Source: Aureivirga marina (GTDB lineage Bacteria; Bacteroidota; Bacteroidia; Flavobacteriales; Flavobacteriaceae). Taken from it: 64,000 nucleotides of DNA. The stretch is taken from positions 744,001 to 808,000 of the forward strand of contig NZ_JADPIB010000001.1 in the NCBI RefSeq assembly GCF_015767265.1, written 5' to 3'. Below are positions 24,836 to 34,336 of this stretch, one piece after another (the first letter of the stretch is position 1; each line of letters begins with the position of its first letter). The position numbers and the translations under genes were made by a program. The notes beneath the pieces were generated by a model. It was not told where the DNA came from and searched no databases. It saw only the letters and a program-made list of their open reading frames with translations.

Positions 24836-26437
24836 ATGGAAAATATAGTAAAATCTGTAAATGCTTCTGTGGAAGATTACGGAATCAAGAATGCAACTAC
24901 ACATTGGAACTTAAAACCTGAAGAGTTACAAAAAATTTGCTTGGAAAAAGGATTAGGTCGTGAGGCGTTATCAGGAGCTTTGGCAGTAAATACTGGTGAA
25001 TTCACTGGTAGATCTCCTATGGATAGATTTATTGTAAAGGATGACATTACAACAGATCAGGTTTGGTGGGGAAATATCAACCAGCCATTTGATCCAGAGA
25101 AATTTGATAAACTATACGACAAAGTTGTTGCTTATCTTTCAGGGAAAGAATTATATGCAAGAGATGTTTATGCATGTGCTGACGAAAGATATAGATTAAA
25201 TATCCGTGTTGTAACGGAATTACCATGGGCAAGTATTTTTGCTAATAATATGTTCTTACGTCCAACAGAAGAGGAAATTAAAAACTTTACTCCAGAATGG
25301 ACAATTCTTCAAGCACCTTTCTTTATGGCAGATGCAGAAGAAGATGGAACAAGACAACATAATTTTGCAATTTTAAACTTCAAGAAAAAAGTAATCTTAA
25401 TTGGAGGTACTGGTTATACAGGAGAAATCAAAAAAGGAATTTTCTCTGCATTAAACTTTATCTTACCAGTTTTCAAAGATACTTTACCAATGCACTGTTC
25501 TGCTAACATTGGAGAAGATGGTCAAACAGCTATTTTCTTTGGACTTTCTGGAACAGGAAAAACTACTTTATCAGCAGATCCAAACCGTAAATTAATCGGA
25601 GATGATGAGCACGGTTGGACAAATGATAACACAGTTTTCAATTTTGAAGGTGGATGTTATGCAAAAGTTATTGATTTATCTGCTGAAAAAGAACCAGATA
25701 TTTTCAATGCAATCAAAAAAGGAGCTTTATTAGAAAATGTTATCTTTAAAGAAGGAACAAATGAAGTTGACTTTACTGATACATCAATCACTGAAAATAC
25801 TCGTGTAAGTTATCCAATCGATCATATTAAAAATATTCAAGTTCCATCTATTGGAAAGAATCCTAAAAATATTTTCTTCTTAACTGCTGATGCGTTTGGA
25901 GTACTGCCTCCAATCTCAAAATTAACTCCTGGTCAAGCTGCTTACCACTTTATCTCTGGATATACTGCAAAAGTTGCTGGAACTGAAGCTGGAGTTACAG
26001 AGCCACAACCATCTTTCTCTGCTTGTTTTGGTGCGCCGTTTATGCCATTACACCCAACAAGATATGCTGAAATGTTAAGTAAAAAAATGACTGAAGCTGG
26101 AGTAAATGTTTGGTTAGTAAACACTGGATGGACTGGAGGTCCTTACGGAATTGGTCACAGAATGAGTTTAAAATATACTAGAGCAATGATTACTGATGCT
26201 TTAGAAGGAAAACTTGATAATGTTCCATTTGAAGAGCACCCAATCTTTGGATTAGCAATGCCAACTTCATGTGAAGGTGTTCCAACGGAAGTATTAAATC
26301 CAATTAACACTTGGGAAGATAAAGAAGCTTATACTGAAAAAGCAAAACACTTAGCGGAATCATTCCATAAAAACTTTGAGAAATTCAAAGAATATGCTAA
26401 TGATGAAATCTTAGCTGGAGCTCCTAAAATAGGATAG
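24836..26437 (+). CDS. pckA: Phosphoenolpyruvate carboxykinase (ATP)
   Basis: Converts oxaloacetate and ATP to phosphoenolpyruvate, CO2 and ADP, the entry to gluconeogenesis. The kinase-1a P-loop GLSGTGKT is at residues 236-243 and the metal-binding DDEHGW at 256-261; the substrate region TGRSPMDRFI is at about 57-66, and NTGWTGGPYG near residue 425 completes the set. The 533-residue length and these motifs mark the ATP type, not the GTP type. The gene stands alone and ends in a strong terminator. Confidence 0.97.
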   Translation: MENIVKSVNASVEDYGIKNATTHWNLKPEELQKICLEKGLGREALSGALAVNTGEFTGRSPMDRFIVKDDITTDQVWWGNINQPFDPEKFDKLYDKVVAYLSGKELYARDVYACADERYRLNIRVVTELPWASIFANNMFLRPTEEEIKNFTPEWTILQAPFFMADAEEDGTRQHNFAILNFKKKVILIGGTGYTGEIKKGIFSALNFILPVFKDTLPMHCSANIGEDGQTAIFFGLSGTGKTTLSADPNRKLIGDDEHGWTNDNTVFNFEGGCYAKVIDLSAEKEPDIFNAIKKGALLENVIFKEGTNEVDFTDTSITENTRVSYPIDHIKNIQVPSIGKNPKNIFFLTADAFGVLPPISKLTPGQAAYHFISGYTAKVAGTEAGVTEPQPSFSACFGAPFMPLHPTRYAEMLSKKMTEAGVNVWLVNTGWTGGPYGIGHRMSLKYTRAMITDALEGKLDNVPFEEHPIFGLAMPTSCEGVPTEVLNPINTWEDKEAYTEKAKHLAESFHKNFEKFKEYANDEILAGAPKIG

Positions 26438-26459
26438 TTTTAAAACTTATATAAAATTA

Positions 26460-26500
26460 AAAACCTCTTTATTACGTCAGTAATAGAAGAGGTTTTTTTA
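26460..26500 (+). terminator. Intrinsic terminator after pckA
   Basis: AACCTCTT-TATTAC and GTAATA-AAGAGGTT form a long stem with a 4-base loop (GTCA) and one internal extra base, followed by TTTTTTT. Confidence 0.85.
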
Positions 26501-26532
26501 TAGAAATACACGAAGAAAATGAAATATCTTAT

Positions 26533-26979
26533 TTAATATCCTAAATCGAAATTATATTTATTCATCATATATTGGAAGAAATTATATAATTCCCAATTTA
26601 CATCATAACCATAATCAATTGATGGATCATATTGAATTTGGTCTTGGTAAATATTTGGATTGTATTTGAAAGGTTGGTTTACTCTAATGTTCCATTCAGC
26701 AACGTATTGAACGTTGTGATTTTCCAAATAACTTAAACTATAATACCCTTTCGGTTTTGCGATTGTCTCTAAATAAGGTTGAAAGCCAGGGTCGTAAAAA
26801 TCTATCTGATATTCAATATCATCTCCATCTCCATCTTTATCGTCAGGATCGTCTGTTTGATTAATAGAAACTTTTGTAGAAGCAGCATTTTCAGCATTCG
26901 CTACAGTAGAATTATTATTTTTGGTTGATCCACAAGAATAAAGCAATAGCATTAAAAAAATAAACAATACCTTTCGCAT
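26533..26979 (-). CDS. Lipoprotein, DUF6146-like
   Basis: A 148-residue lipoprotein: the signal peptide ends with the lipobox LLYSC (lipid-carrying Cys16). A low-complexity linker with DPDDKDGDGDDIEYQ, acidic and possibly calcium-binding, is followed by an aromatic-rich domain (YYSLSYLENHNVQYVAEWN, WELYNFFQYMMNKYNF). It resembles the DUF6146 proteins of Flavobacteriia, which have no known function. It is a single gene, convergent with pckA, whose terminator separates them. Confidence 0.75.
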   Translation of the reverse strand: MRKVLFIFLMLLLYSCGSTKNNNSTVANAENAASTKVSINQTDDPDDKDGDGDDIEYQIDFYDPGFQPYLETIAKPKGYYSLSYLENHNVQYVAEWNIRVNQPFKYNPNIYQDQIQYDPSIDYGYDVNWELYNFFQYMMNKYNFDLGY

Positions 26980-27099
26980 AACTTTTGTGTTTACATTATT
27001 GAAATTAAAAAAATATAATCTAATTTCCTAATAAACAGTGAAATAAAAAATTATAAAATGTGAATTTATTATTAATTAAGAAAATATTATAAATAAACG

Positions 27100-27672
27100 A
27101 TGGAAACTAAAAAAAGATGTAATTGGGTTTCGGATGACGCCTTATATAAAGAATATCATGACAAAGAATGGGGAGTTCCTGTTTATGATGATGAAACTTT
27201 ATTTGAATTTCTAACATTAGAAGGTTTTCAAGCTGGTTTAAGTTGGATTACCATTTTGAAAAAAAGAGAAAATTTCCGTAAAGCTTTTGACAATTTTGAT
27301 TATAAAAAAATTGCTGAATATGATGAATCAAAATATGAAGAGCTTTTACAAAACGAGGGAATTATTCGTAATAAATTAAAAATAAAAGCAGCAATCACAA
27401 ACGCAAAAGCTTTTATGGATGTACAAAAAGAATTTGGAAGTTTTTCAAAATATATTTGGGCTTTTGTAAACAATAAACCAATTCAAAATCGTTTTAAATC
27501 CATAAAAGATGTTCCTGCTAAAACAGAACTTTCAGATAAAATTTCTAAAGATTTGAAGAAACGCGGATTCAAATTCGTCGGTTCTACAATTGTATATGCT
27601 CACATGCAAGCAACAGGAATGGTAAACGATCATACAACGGATTGTTTTAAATATGAAGAAGTAAAAAAATAA
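27100..27672 (+). CDS. tag: DNA-3-methyladenine glycosylase I
   Basis: Removes 3-methyladenine from alkylated DNA to start base-excision repair. The N-terminal CNWVSDDALYKEYHDKEWG and EGFQAGLSWITILKKR are family signatures. The structural zinc site is complete: Cys7, His20, His178 and Cys182, with the same intervals (13, 158, 4) as in E. coli Tag. At 190 residues it is full length. A single gene; the next gene starts 86 bases on. Confidence 0.95.
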   Translation: METKKRCNWVSDDALYKEYHDKEWGVPVYDDETLFEFLTLEGFQAGLSWITILKKRENFRKAFDNFDYKKIAEYDESKYEELLQNEGIIRNKLKIKAAITNAKAFMDVQKEFGSFSKYIWAFVNNKPIQNRFKSIKDVPAKTELSDKISKDLKKRGFKFVGSTIVYAHMQATGMVNDHTTDCFKYEEVKK

Positions 27673-27758
27673 TACTATAACAAAACATTAACTTCCCTTT
27701 TAAACACTTCAAAAACAAAAGCAATAATTTTAATTAGAACTATTTAACTCTCAATATC

Positions 27759-28205
27759 ATGAAAAAAATATTTCTAATTTTAATTATTGTTTTTATATCA
27801 AAACCTGTTTTTTCTCAAAGTAATTACACAAATATGTTGGATAACTTTTTTTCAACTTATAAAACGGATAGAGAAAAAGCTTTAAATGATATTTTTAATA
27901 CAAATGAATGGTTAACAAATAATAAAAAAGGGTTGATTAGCATTCAATCAAGAATTAACCATGAAATCCTTCAAATGGGAAATTACAATGGTTATGAAGA
28001 ATTAATCACTACAACCTTAAGTGATTTTTTAGTTCTTAAATCTTATGTTTTGAAATATGATCGACAGCCAATCCTTTTTACATTTATATTTTATAAAGCA
28101 AAGGATCAATGGATTTTATATGATTTCAATTACGATAATGATATCAACGATGAACTTTATGATAAAGCAAGAAATCAATATTTAAATAAGAGTAAATCGA
28201 AATAA
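27759..28205 (+). CDS. Secreted hypothetical protein
   Basis: A 148-residue protein with a signal peptide (1-19, ...SKPVFSQ) and a small alpha/beta domain containing GYEELITTTL, SDFLVLKSYVLKYDRQPIL and KDQWILYDFNYDNDI, a pattern seen in small NTF2-like or DUF4864-like secreted proteins. No catalytic residues are evident and I do not assign a function. It ends a few bases before a bidirectional hairpin shared with the convergent polA gene. Confidence 0.7.
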   Translation: MKKIFLILIIVFISKPVFSQSNYTNMLDNFFSTYKTDREKALNDIFNTNEWLTNNKKGLISIQSRINHEILQMGNYNGYEELITTTLSDFLVLKSYVLKYDRQPILFTFIFYKAKDQWILYDFNYDNDINDELYDKARNQYLNKSKSK

Positions 28206-28235
28206 AAAAGAGAGGATAAATTTTCCTCTCTTTTG
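28206..28235. terminator. Bidirectional terminator between a secreted-protein gene and polA
   Basis: AAAAGAGAGGA and TCCTCTCTTTT pair over 11 bases around a short AT-rich loop, with A-rich and T-rich flanks on both sides. It serves the plus gene ending at 28205 and polA ending at 28241 on the minus strand. Confidence 0.75.
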
Positions 28236-28240
28236 ATATT

Positions 28241-31054
28241 TTAATGTGCTTCAAGCCAATTTTGTCCTTCTCCTATATCAACAATTAAAGGAACAGAAAT
28301 TTTGAAAGCTTCTTGCATTTCTGTTTGAATCATTTTCTCCACTTTTTCTTTTTCTGGTTTAAAAACATCAAAAACCAATTCATCATGTACTTGTAAAAGC
28401 ATTTTCGATTGGTAATTTTCTTTTTCTAACCTTTCTTGAATTCGAATCATTGCAATCTTGATAATATCCGCAGCAGTTCCCTGAATTGGCGTATTTACAG
28501 CATTTCGCTCATCTGCCGAACGAACAATTGCATTTTGTGAATGAATATTTTTTAAATATCGTTTTCTACCTAATAAAGTTTCTACATATCCATGTTCTCT
28601 TGCAAATTCAATTTGTTTTGCAACAAAATCTTTCAATGTCGGATATGTTTCATAATAAGTATCAATTAATTGCTTTGCTTCACTTCTTGTTAAATCTGTC
28701 TGATTACTCAACCCAAAAGCTGAAACTCCGTAAATGATTCCAAAGTTTACTGTTTTCGCATAACTTCTCTGTTCTCTTGTAACTTCTTCTAAAGGAATTT
28801 TAAACACTTTTGCAGCTGTCGAACGGTGAATATCTTCGTTGTGATTAAAAGAAGCTATCATTGTTGGATCTTTACTCATATCTGCAATCAAACGAAGTTC
28901 AATTTGCGAATAATCGGCAGCAACTAAAATATAGTCTTCATTTCTCGGAACAAATGCTTTTCGAATCTGTCTTCCTTGTTCTGTTCGAATTGGAATATTC
29001 TGTAAATTTGGGTTATTAGAACTCAAACGCCCAGTAGCAGCAACGGTTTGACTGTACGTAGTATGTATTTTTCCTGTTTTTGGATTAATTTCTTTAGGTA
29101 AAGAATCAACATAAGTATTTTTCAATTTTACCAAAGAACGCCAATCTAAAATATCTTGTACAATCGGAAAATCTTTTGCTAATTTTGATAAAATATCTTC
29201 GGAAGTTGCATATTGACCAGTTTTCGTTTTCTTTGGTTTTGCCAATAATTTCATCTTCTCAAATAAAATAACTCCAAGCTGTTTTGGGGAAGCAATATTA
29301 AACTCTTCTCCTGCTTCTTTATAAATTTTATCTGCTAGCTCACTACTGTCTTTTTCTAAAGTTTTTGAAAGTTCACTAAGTGAATTTGTATCTAATCGAA
29401 TTCCTTCAATTTCCATTTTTGCTAAAACAGAAAGTAAAGGCATTTCAATAGTTTCAAATAGTTGTGTTAATTTATTTTCTTCTAATTTCTTTTTAAAAAT
29501 CTCTTTTAATTGAAAAGTCACATCTGCTTGTTCTGCAACCAAAGAAGTTTGTTTTTCTAATGCAATTTCATGAAGTGTAATTTGCTTTTTTCCTTTTCCT
29601 AAAAGACTTTCTTTCTCAATTGTTTTATATTCTAAATATGCTTCTGATAAAATATCTAAACTATGACGCATATCTGGGTGTAATAAATAATGAGCAACTG
29701 TAATATCGAAAATATTTCCTTTTACAGAAATATCAAAATCATGTAAAACTTTAATTACTTCTTTTAAATCAAAACCTATTTTTAAAATCTTTTCATCTTC
29801 AAAAAATGGTTTTAATTGCTCTAAAATCTCATTGGAATTTTTCGTTTGTAATTCTACATAATAACTTTTTCCTTTCTCATAAGAAAAAGCAATTCCAGCT
29901 GGATTTCCAGTTTTTGTATTTTTTTCTAAAACAATACTAACTTCTGTTTGCTTTTCTAGTTTTGAAATTAAAAATCGTAAAGCTGTTTCTGTATTTATAT
30001 ATTGATATAAATTATCTGTATCTTCAATATTCTTATACTTCGAAGGAATAACTGTTTCTGTTTCCGACATTGTGTTCATCGAAAATAAATCCAACTGATC
30101 TGAAGTTCCAGAAGTATTTTTCGGAGCTTCTTTTTTTGGGTTTTCTTGATTTGTTTTCGCTTGAACATTTGTCGCTCCATAAATATTTTGAAGCATGGTA
30201 ATATTTCTACGGAATTCTAAATCTTCAAAAATTGCCACCGATTTTTCCAAATCTGGTTTACACATTTCAAAGTTTTCTTCATGAAATTCCACAGGACAAT
30301 CCAACATGATTGTCGCTAATTTTTTCGATAAAATTCCAAGCTCTTTATTCGCTTCTACTTTCTCTTTCATCTTCCCTTTTAGCTCATGTGTATTTGCCAA
30401 AAGATTTTCCATACTTCCATATTGCTTGATAAACTTTTTAGCTGTTTTATCACCAACTCCAGGAAGCCCAGGAATATTATCCACTGCATCTCCCATCATT
30501 CCAAGATAATCGATTACTTGCAACGGACTTTCTACTTCAAATTTTGCTTGTACTTCTGGAATTCCCCAAATTTCGATTCCATTTCCCATTCTCGCTGGGC
30601 GATACATAAAAATATTTTCTGAAACCAATTGTGCAAAATCCTTATCAGGCGTAACCATATAAGTTTTATATCCTTGTTTTTCGGCTTGTTTTGCTAAAGT
30701 TCCAATCAAATCATCTGCTTCAAATCCTTCTTTCTCAATAATTGGAATATGCATCGCTTCCAAAATCTTGTGAATATATGGAACTGCAATTTTTATCGCT
30801 TCAGGCGTTTCTTGTCTATTGCTTTTATACGCTTCAAAAGCTTCCGTTCTAGCAACCGAACCTCCTTTATCAAAAGCAACAGCAAGATGATCTGGTTTTT
30901 CTTTTCGTATAATTTCAAAAAGTGAATTTGTAAAACCTAAAATTGCTGAAGTATCTAATCCTTTTGAGTTAATTCTTGGATTTTTGATGAATGCATAATA
31001 CCCTCTGAAAATCAAAGCATAAGCATCTAATAAAAATAAACGTTTTTGTTCCAT
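28241..31054 (-). CDS. polA: DNA polymerase I (proofreading site apparently degenerate)
   Basis: Fills gaps in repair and removes Okazaki primers. The 5' nuclease (1-295) has LFRGYYAF, AFDKGG, FEADDLIGTLA and TPDKDFAQLV. The polymerase (about 540-937) has motif A DYSQIELRLIA, motif B VNFGIIYGVSAFG and motif C VHDELVFDV. The 3'-5' exonuclease domain (about 340-525) is present but key residues differ from the canonical set: the first Asp of D-x-E is Val375 (VLE, 375-377), and the third motif Y-x3-D reads L505-x3-Q509 in LVAEQADVTF. Asp429 in GFDLKEV remains. Proofreading is probably lost while the other two activities are intact. Confidence 0.95.
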   Translation of the reverse strand: MEQKRLFLLDAYALIFRGYYAFIKNPRINSKGLDTSAILGFTNSLFEIIRKEKPDHLAVAFDKGGSVARTEAFEAYKSNRQETPEAIKIAVPYIHKILEAMHIPIIEKEGFEADDLIGTLAKQAEKQGYKTYMVTPDKDFAQLVSENIFMYRPARMGNGIEIWGIPEVQAKFEVESPLQVIDYLGMMGDAVDNIPGLPGVGDKTAKKFIKQYGSMENLLANTHELKGKMKEKVEANKELGILSKKLATIMLDCPVEFHEENFEMCKPDLEKSVAIFEDLEFRRNITMLQNIYGATNVQAKTNQENPKKEAPKNTSGTSDQLDLFSMNTMSETETVIPSKYKNIEDTDNLYQYINTETALRFLISKLEKQTEVSIVLEKNTKTGNPAGIAFSYEKGKSYYVELQTKNSNEILEQLKPFFEDEKILKIGFDLKEVIKVLHDFDISVKGNIFDITVAHYLLHPDMRHSLDILSEAYLEYKTIEKESLLGKGKKQITLHEIALEKQTSLVAEQADVTFQLKEIFKKKLEENKLTQLFETIEMPLLSVLAKMEIEGIRLDTNSLSELSKTLEKDSSELADKIYKEAGEEFNIASPKQLGVILFEKMKLLAKPKKTKTGQYATSEDILSKLAKDFPIVQDILDWRSLVKLKNTYVDSLPKEINPKTGKIHTTYSQTVAATGRLSSNNPNLQNIPIRTEQGRQIRKAFVPRNEDYILVAADYSQIELRLIADMSKDPTMIASFNHNEDIHRSTAAKVFKIPLEEVTREQRSYAKTVNFGIIYGVSAFGLSNQTDLTRSEAKQLIDTYYETYPTLKDFVAKQIEFAREHGYVETLLGRKRYLKNIHSQNAIVRSADERNAVNTPIQGTAADIIKIAMIRIQERLEKENYQSKMLLQVHDELVFDVFKPEKEKVEKMIQTEMQEAFKISVPLIVDIGEGQNWLEAH

Positions 31055-31322
31055 AATTTTTAGTGTTCAAGACTTTCAAAACTACAAACAATTTATTGTT
31101 TTTAACTCATTCTTGGAAAATTTAAGAGAGATTTTGTTTGGATTATTTGTTTGAGTGAAAGTTAAGTTTTGTTTTAAGAAGATTATTTTAGTTTTATATT
31201 TAAAAACCAATTCTTTTATCATAAAATTTTTAAATTTTCATTTTTTCCAAAGATTTCTCAAACAATCAATTCATTTTCCAGTTATTTTTAAACAAAAACA
31301 CCTCCTTCAGTTAATAAAAAAA
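31055..31322. other. Gene-free stretch between polA and pheS
   Basis: AT-rich, with poly-T and poly-A runs and no convincing gene; the only long frame starts at 31155 and is low-complexity Phe/Lys/Leu without conserved features. It must contain the polA promoter (minus) and upstream pheS promoter parts. Confidence 0.5.
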
Positions 31323-31346
31323 TGTAAATTTGCACTCTAATTTACA
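31323..31346 (+). promoter_or_regulatory. pheS promoter with overlapping palindrome
   Basis: TAAATTTG (31325-31332) matches TAnnTTTG exactly, 20 bases before the pheS ATG. It is inside an inverted repeat with perfect arms TGTAAATT (31323-31330) and AATTTACA (31339-31346), so a bound regulator could cover the promoter and start site. Confidence 0.5.
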
Positions 31347-31352
31347 AATGAA

Positions 31353-32372
31353 ATGTTAGATAAAGTAAAAGAACTTATAGGCGAAGTAAACGAATTCCAA
31401 GCAAACAGTCCAGAAGCTGTTGAGGATTTTCGTATCAAATACCTAGGAAAAAAAGGTCTTTTAAATGATCTTTTTGCTGAATTTAAAAATGTAGAACCTG
31501 CTTCAAGAAAAGAATTTGGACAAGCACTAAACACATTAAAAAATGCAGCACAAGACAAGGTTAATACTTTAAAAGATAACCTAGAATCTGCCGATGAACA
31601 AAAAGGTTTTTATGGAGATTTAACTCGTCCATCTGAACCAATCGAATTAGGTTCTCGTCATCCTATTTCTATTGTTAAAAATCAAATTATTGATGTTTTC
31701 TCAAGAATTGGATTTACAGTTTCTGAAGGTCCAGAAATAGAAGATGATTGGCACAACTTTACTGCATTAAACTTACCAGAATATCATCCTGCAAGAGATA
31801 TGCAAGATACTTTCTTCATCGAGAAAGACCCTGATATCTTATTACGTACACATACTTCTTCTGTACAAGTTCGCTATATGGAAAACAACGAACCACCAAT
31901 TCGTACAATTTCTCCAGGACGTGTATTTAGAAATGAAGATATTTCTGCAAGAGCACACTGTATTTTTCACCAAGTAGAAGGATTATATATTGATACAGAT
32001 GTTTCGTTTGCAGACTTAAAACAAACACTTCTTTACTTTACAAAAGAAATGTTTGGTAAATCTAAAATCCGTTTAAGACCTTCTTATTTCCCATTTACAG
32101 AGCCAAGTGCTGAAGTAGATATTTACTGGGGATTAGAAACGGAAACTGACTATAAGATTACAAAAGGTACGGGATGGTTAGAAATAATGGGATGTGGAAT
32201 GGTAGATCCTAATGTATTAAAGAATGCAAATATTGACCCAACAAAATATAGTGGTTATGCATTCGGAATGGGAATCGAGCGAATTGCAATGCTTTTATAT
32301 CAAATTCCTGATATTCGTATGTTCTATGAGAACGATGTTCGATTCTTAGAGCAATTCAAAACTGTACTTTAA
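31353..32372 (+). CDS. pheS: Phenylalanine-tRNA ligase alpha subunit
   Basis: The catalytic subunit of the heterotetrameric enzyme that charges tRNA-Phe. The N-terminal coiled coil (1-85) binds tRNA; the class II core follows with LGSRHPISI, motif 2 ([19 protein letters not shown]) and motif 3 ([16 protein letters not shown]), plus the Phe-pocket region [11 protein letters not shown]. The 339-residue length is standard. pheT, the beta subunit, is not adjacent, as is usual in Bacteroidota. It ends in a terminator. Confidence 0.96.
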   Translation: MLDKVKELIGEVNEFQANSPEAVEDFRIKYLGKKGLLNDLFAEFKNVEPASRKEFGQALNTLKNAAQDKVNTLKDNLESADEQKGFYGDLTRPSEPIELGSRHPISIVKNQIIDVFSRIGFTVSEGPEIEDDWHNFTALNLPEYHPARDMQDTFFIEKDPDILLRTHTSSVQVRYMENNEPPIRTISPGRVFRNEDISARAHCIFHQVEGLYIDTDVSFADLKQTLLYFTKEMFGKSKIRLRPSYFPFTEPSAEVDIYWGLETETDYKITKGTGWLEIMGCGMVDPNVLKNANIDPTKYSGYAFGMGIERIAMLLYQIPDIRMFYENDVRFLEQFKTVL

Positions 32373-32391
32373 TTTATAAATATGCTTACAG

Positions 32392-32421
32392 AGGAGTTTC
32401 TGAAAAATGAAACTCCTTTTT
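32392..32421 (+). terminator. Intrinsic terminator after pheS
   Basis: AGGAGTTTC and GAAACTCCT form a 9-base stem with an 8-base loop, followed by eight T. It separates pheS from the 133-residue gene. Confidence 0.8.
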
Positions 32422-32440
32422 TTTCTTAAAACAATTATTT

Positions 32441-32842
32441 ATGAAAAAAGATATTTTTATTCCTAAAGTGGAAAATGTTTATATGGCAATCGTAAAAGAG
32501 TTTAATGAAACATATCAAACAGACGATTGGAATGTTTATTTAATCAATGATAGAGATACACAAATTGAAATGGTTATTTGTGTTTCGCAAGGAATGGATC
32601 CTGAAACTGGAAAAATAACTTCTATGATGCGTAAAACTGTGCAAAAAATGGAAGCTCATTCGTATGCGAAAATTGAATTTATTCAAGAAGAAGTTTTAGC
32701 TCTTGACAATGTTTTCAATGTAACTTTCTTCGATGGTGATACCATGTATGATAAACAATATGTTTTTGAAAAAAACACAGTAAAAGAAAGTACTTTGCGA
32801 TACATTAAACAATTAGACAAAAAAGGAATTATCCGAAAATAA
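32441..32842 (+). CDS. Hypothetical cytoplasmic protein downstream of pheS
   Basis: A 133-residue acidic alpha/beta protein without signal peptide or membrane segment. Visible features: FIPKVENVYMAIVKEFN, DDWNVYLINDRDTQIEMVIC and, at the C-terminus, STLRYIKQLDKKGIIRK. I know no function. Similar proteins occur in other Flavobacteriia in the same place, sometimes annotated as PheS by transfer error; it has none of the class II synthetase motifs, so that name would be wrong. It lies between two terminators and is probably its own unit. Confidence 0.75.
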   Translation: MKKDIFIPKVENVYMAIVKEFNETYQTDDWNVYLINDRDTQIEMVICVSQGMDPETGKITSMMRKTVQKMEAHSYAKIEFIQEEVLALDNVFNVTFFDGDTMYDKQYVFEKNTVKESTLRYIKQLDKKGIIRK

Positions 32843-32845
32843 ATA

Positions 32846-32880
32846 AAAAAGCAGAAACGTTTGTTTCTGCTTTTCTTTTT
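32846..32880. terminator. Terminator after the 133-residue gene
   Basis: AAAAGCAGAAAC and GTTTCTGCTTTT form a perfect 12-base stem with a 4-base loop, with T-rich flanks. It may also serve the convergent lipoprotein gene on the minus strand. Confidence 0.8.
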
Positions 32881-32902
32881 CAACTATAATATTGTCTTTT
32901 CA

Positions 32903-34168
32903 TTATTCTGTTGGGTGTGCAATAACTGGGCAATTTATAATTGCATTACTTGCACTTAATCCGTGAACATATGGATTATTTGGTCCCACACCTGGTGTAA
33001 AACTTTTCACCCATCCTGCTTCTATTAAATCAGATAAATCTTCAAAACTTGTAATTCTTCTTCGCATTCCTTGATCAATGGCTTCGTCTGTCCATTTACT
33101 GATATGTGCATCCCAAAGTGGACTATAATTATTTCCTCTTTCTAAAGTATTTTTTGGTCCAACAGGAAAAACGTTTATTGGATCTAAAGGAGCTAAAGGT
33201 CCTGAACCATTTTGATCACTTAAAATTGCAGAACTTAATCCTTGTCGTTGTGGATCATTTGGATCATTAATTCCATTTCCTACAGGTGAAAACCCTAATA
33301 AAGCAGATTCATCATCTAAAGTAGAAAAACCAAATTGTGGAATATTTGCTAATCTCGGTGCATAAATTCCTAACTCAATTGTAGCAGGAATAGCATCAAC
33401 TGCATCTGTTACTAAATGATAGAAATAAGGATTTCCTCCTTGGAATCCATCTAGAATTTGCAATGTTACTTTAAATTCATCTGTATCAATAGAAGCTTCA
33501 CCTTCAGGTAACCTATCATGAACTCCTGTAGCATTTTTCACAGGAGATAAGTTTAACACTAAATTACTTGGAAGTACAACAACTGGCGAATAATTAGCAT
33601 CTCCAATAGCTCCTGGTTGTGCTACTTTTGGAGGAAAAGCAAAATCACCTTCTCCTGGCTCAATATATCTATCAGGAGAAAAATCGACATTTCCTATAAA
33701 AACAACTCGACCTTCATCATTAATTGTAATTTTTTGTTCTCCTCCAGAATTCCTTGCGTATTTTAATTTTGGACTATAATTAATTCCCATTCTTCGAGCA
33801 ATTTGAAAATCTGAAGCTTCTGTAATAATATAGTAAACTGTTTCTCCTAAATTTCCAATTCCTTTAAAAATTGGTAAAGTTACTGTTGGCGCACTATGAT
33901 CTAAATTAATTGCCAAAGCATTTTGAACATAAACATTTTGCTCAGGAGTAAAGTTACTTGGCGCATCTGGATTAAATAAATCTCTTCCAGAATCTTCTTT
34001 ATAGGTCGCTAATAAAATATCTACTTCTTGTGTCGCTAATTCAAAATCTAAATCAGGATCGACAGCAATTGGTGTTTCTGGAATTTGGTTTCCGTTATCA
34101 TCATCCGAACAACTAAAAAATAAGGATGAAATTGTAAGAAAAATTACAAATATGTATCTATTTTTCAT
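32903..34168 (-). CDS. Large lipoprotein of unknown function
   Basis: A 421-residue lipoprotein (signal peptide with lipobox FFSC, Cys20, followed by SDDDNGN, the Asp-rich stretch that in Bacteroidota favours surface export). The rest is beta-rich with many Pro/Gly and Asn: NFTPEQNVYVQN, GETVYYIITEASDFQIARRMG, and LVLNLSPVKNATGVHDRLPE. The C-terminus has HGLSASNAIINCPVIAHP. I recall similar secreted proteins of uncharacterised family (DUF7482-like), but do not rely on this. It is a single gene with a 168-base region before glpK. Confidence 0.7.
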   Translation of the reverse strand: MKNRYIFVIFLTISSLFFSCSDDDNGNQIPETPIAVDPDLDFELATQEVDILLATYKEDSGRDLFNPDAPSNFTPEQNVYVQNALAINLDHSAPTVTLPIFKGIGNLGETVYYIITEASDFQIARRMGINYSPKLKYARNSGGEQKITINDEGRVVFIGNVDFSPDRYIEPGEGDFAFPPKVAQPGAIGDANYSPVVVLPSNLVLNLSPVKNATGVHDRLPEGEASIDTDEFKVTLQILDGFQGGNPYFYHLVTDAVDAIPATIELGIYAPRLANIPQFGFSTLDDESALLGFSPVGNGINDPNDPQRQGLSSAILSDQNGSGPLAPLDPINVFPVGPKNTLERGNNYSPLWDAHISKWTDEAIDQGMRRRITSFEDLSDLIEAGWVKSFTPGVGPNNPYVHGLSASNAIINCPVIAHPTE

Positions 34169-34336
34169 GATTTTGAAACTTTTATAATTGGTAACATGAA
34201 GTTAATCAATCATTTAGTTAAAAAAATCTCAAAAAAACTTATAAACTATAATTTTCACATTTAATTAATTCTAAATCAATTATTTATAAATAAAATAAAA
34301 AATCCTTAAATTTAATAGTAACCTATTAATTTTCAA

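Noticed and set aside
31155-31340. 61-codon plus-strand frame before pheS
   Set aside because: Low-complexity Phe/Lys/Leu/Ile from AT-rich DNA, no start signal, no family pattern, and it runs into the pheS promoter.
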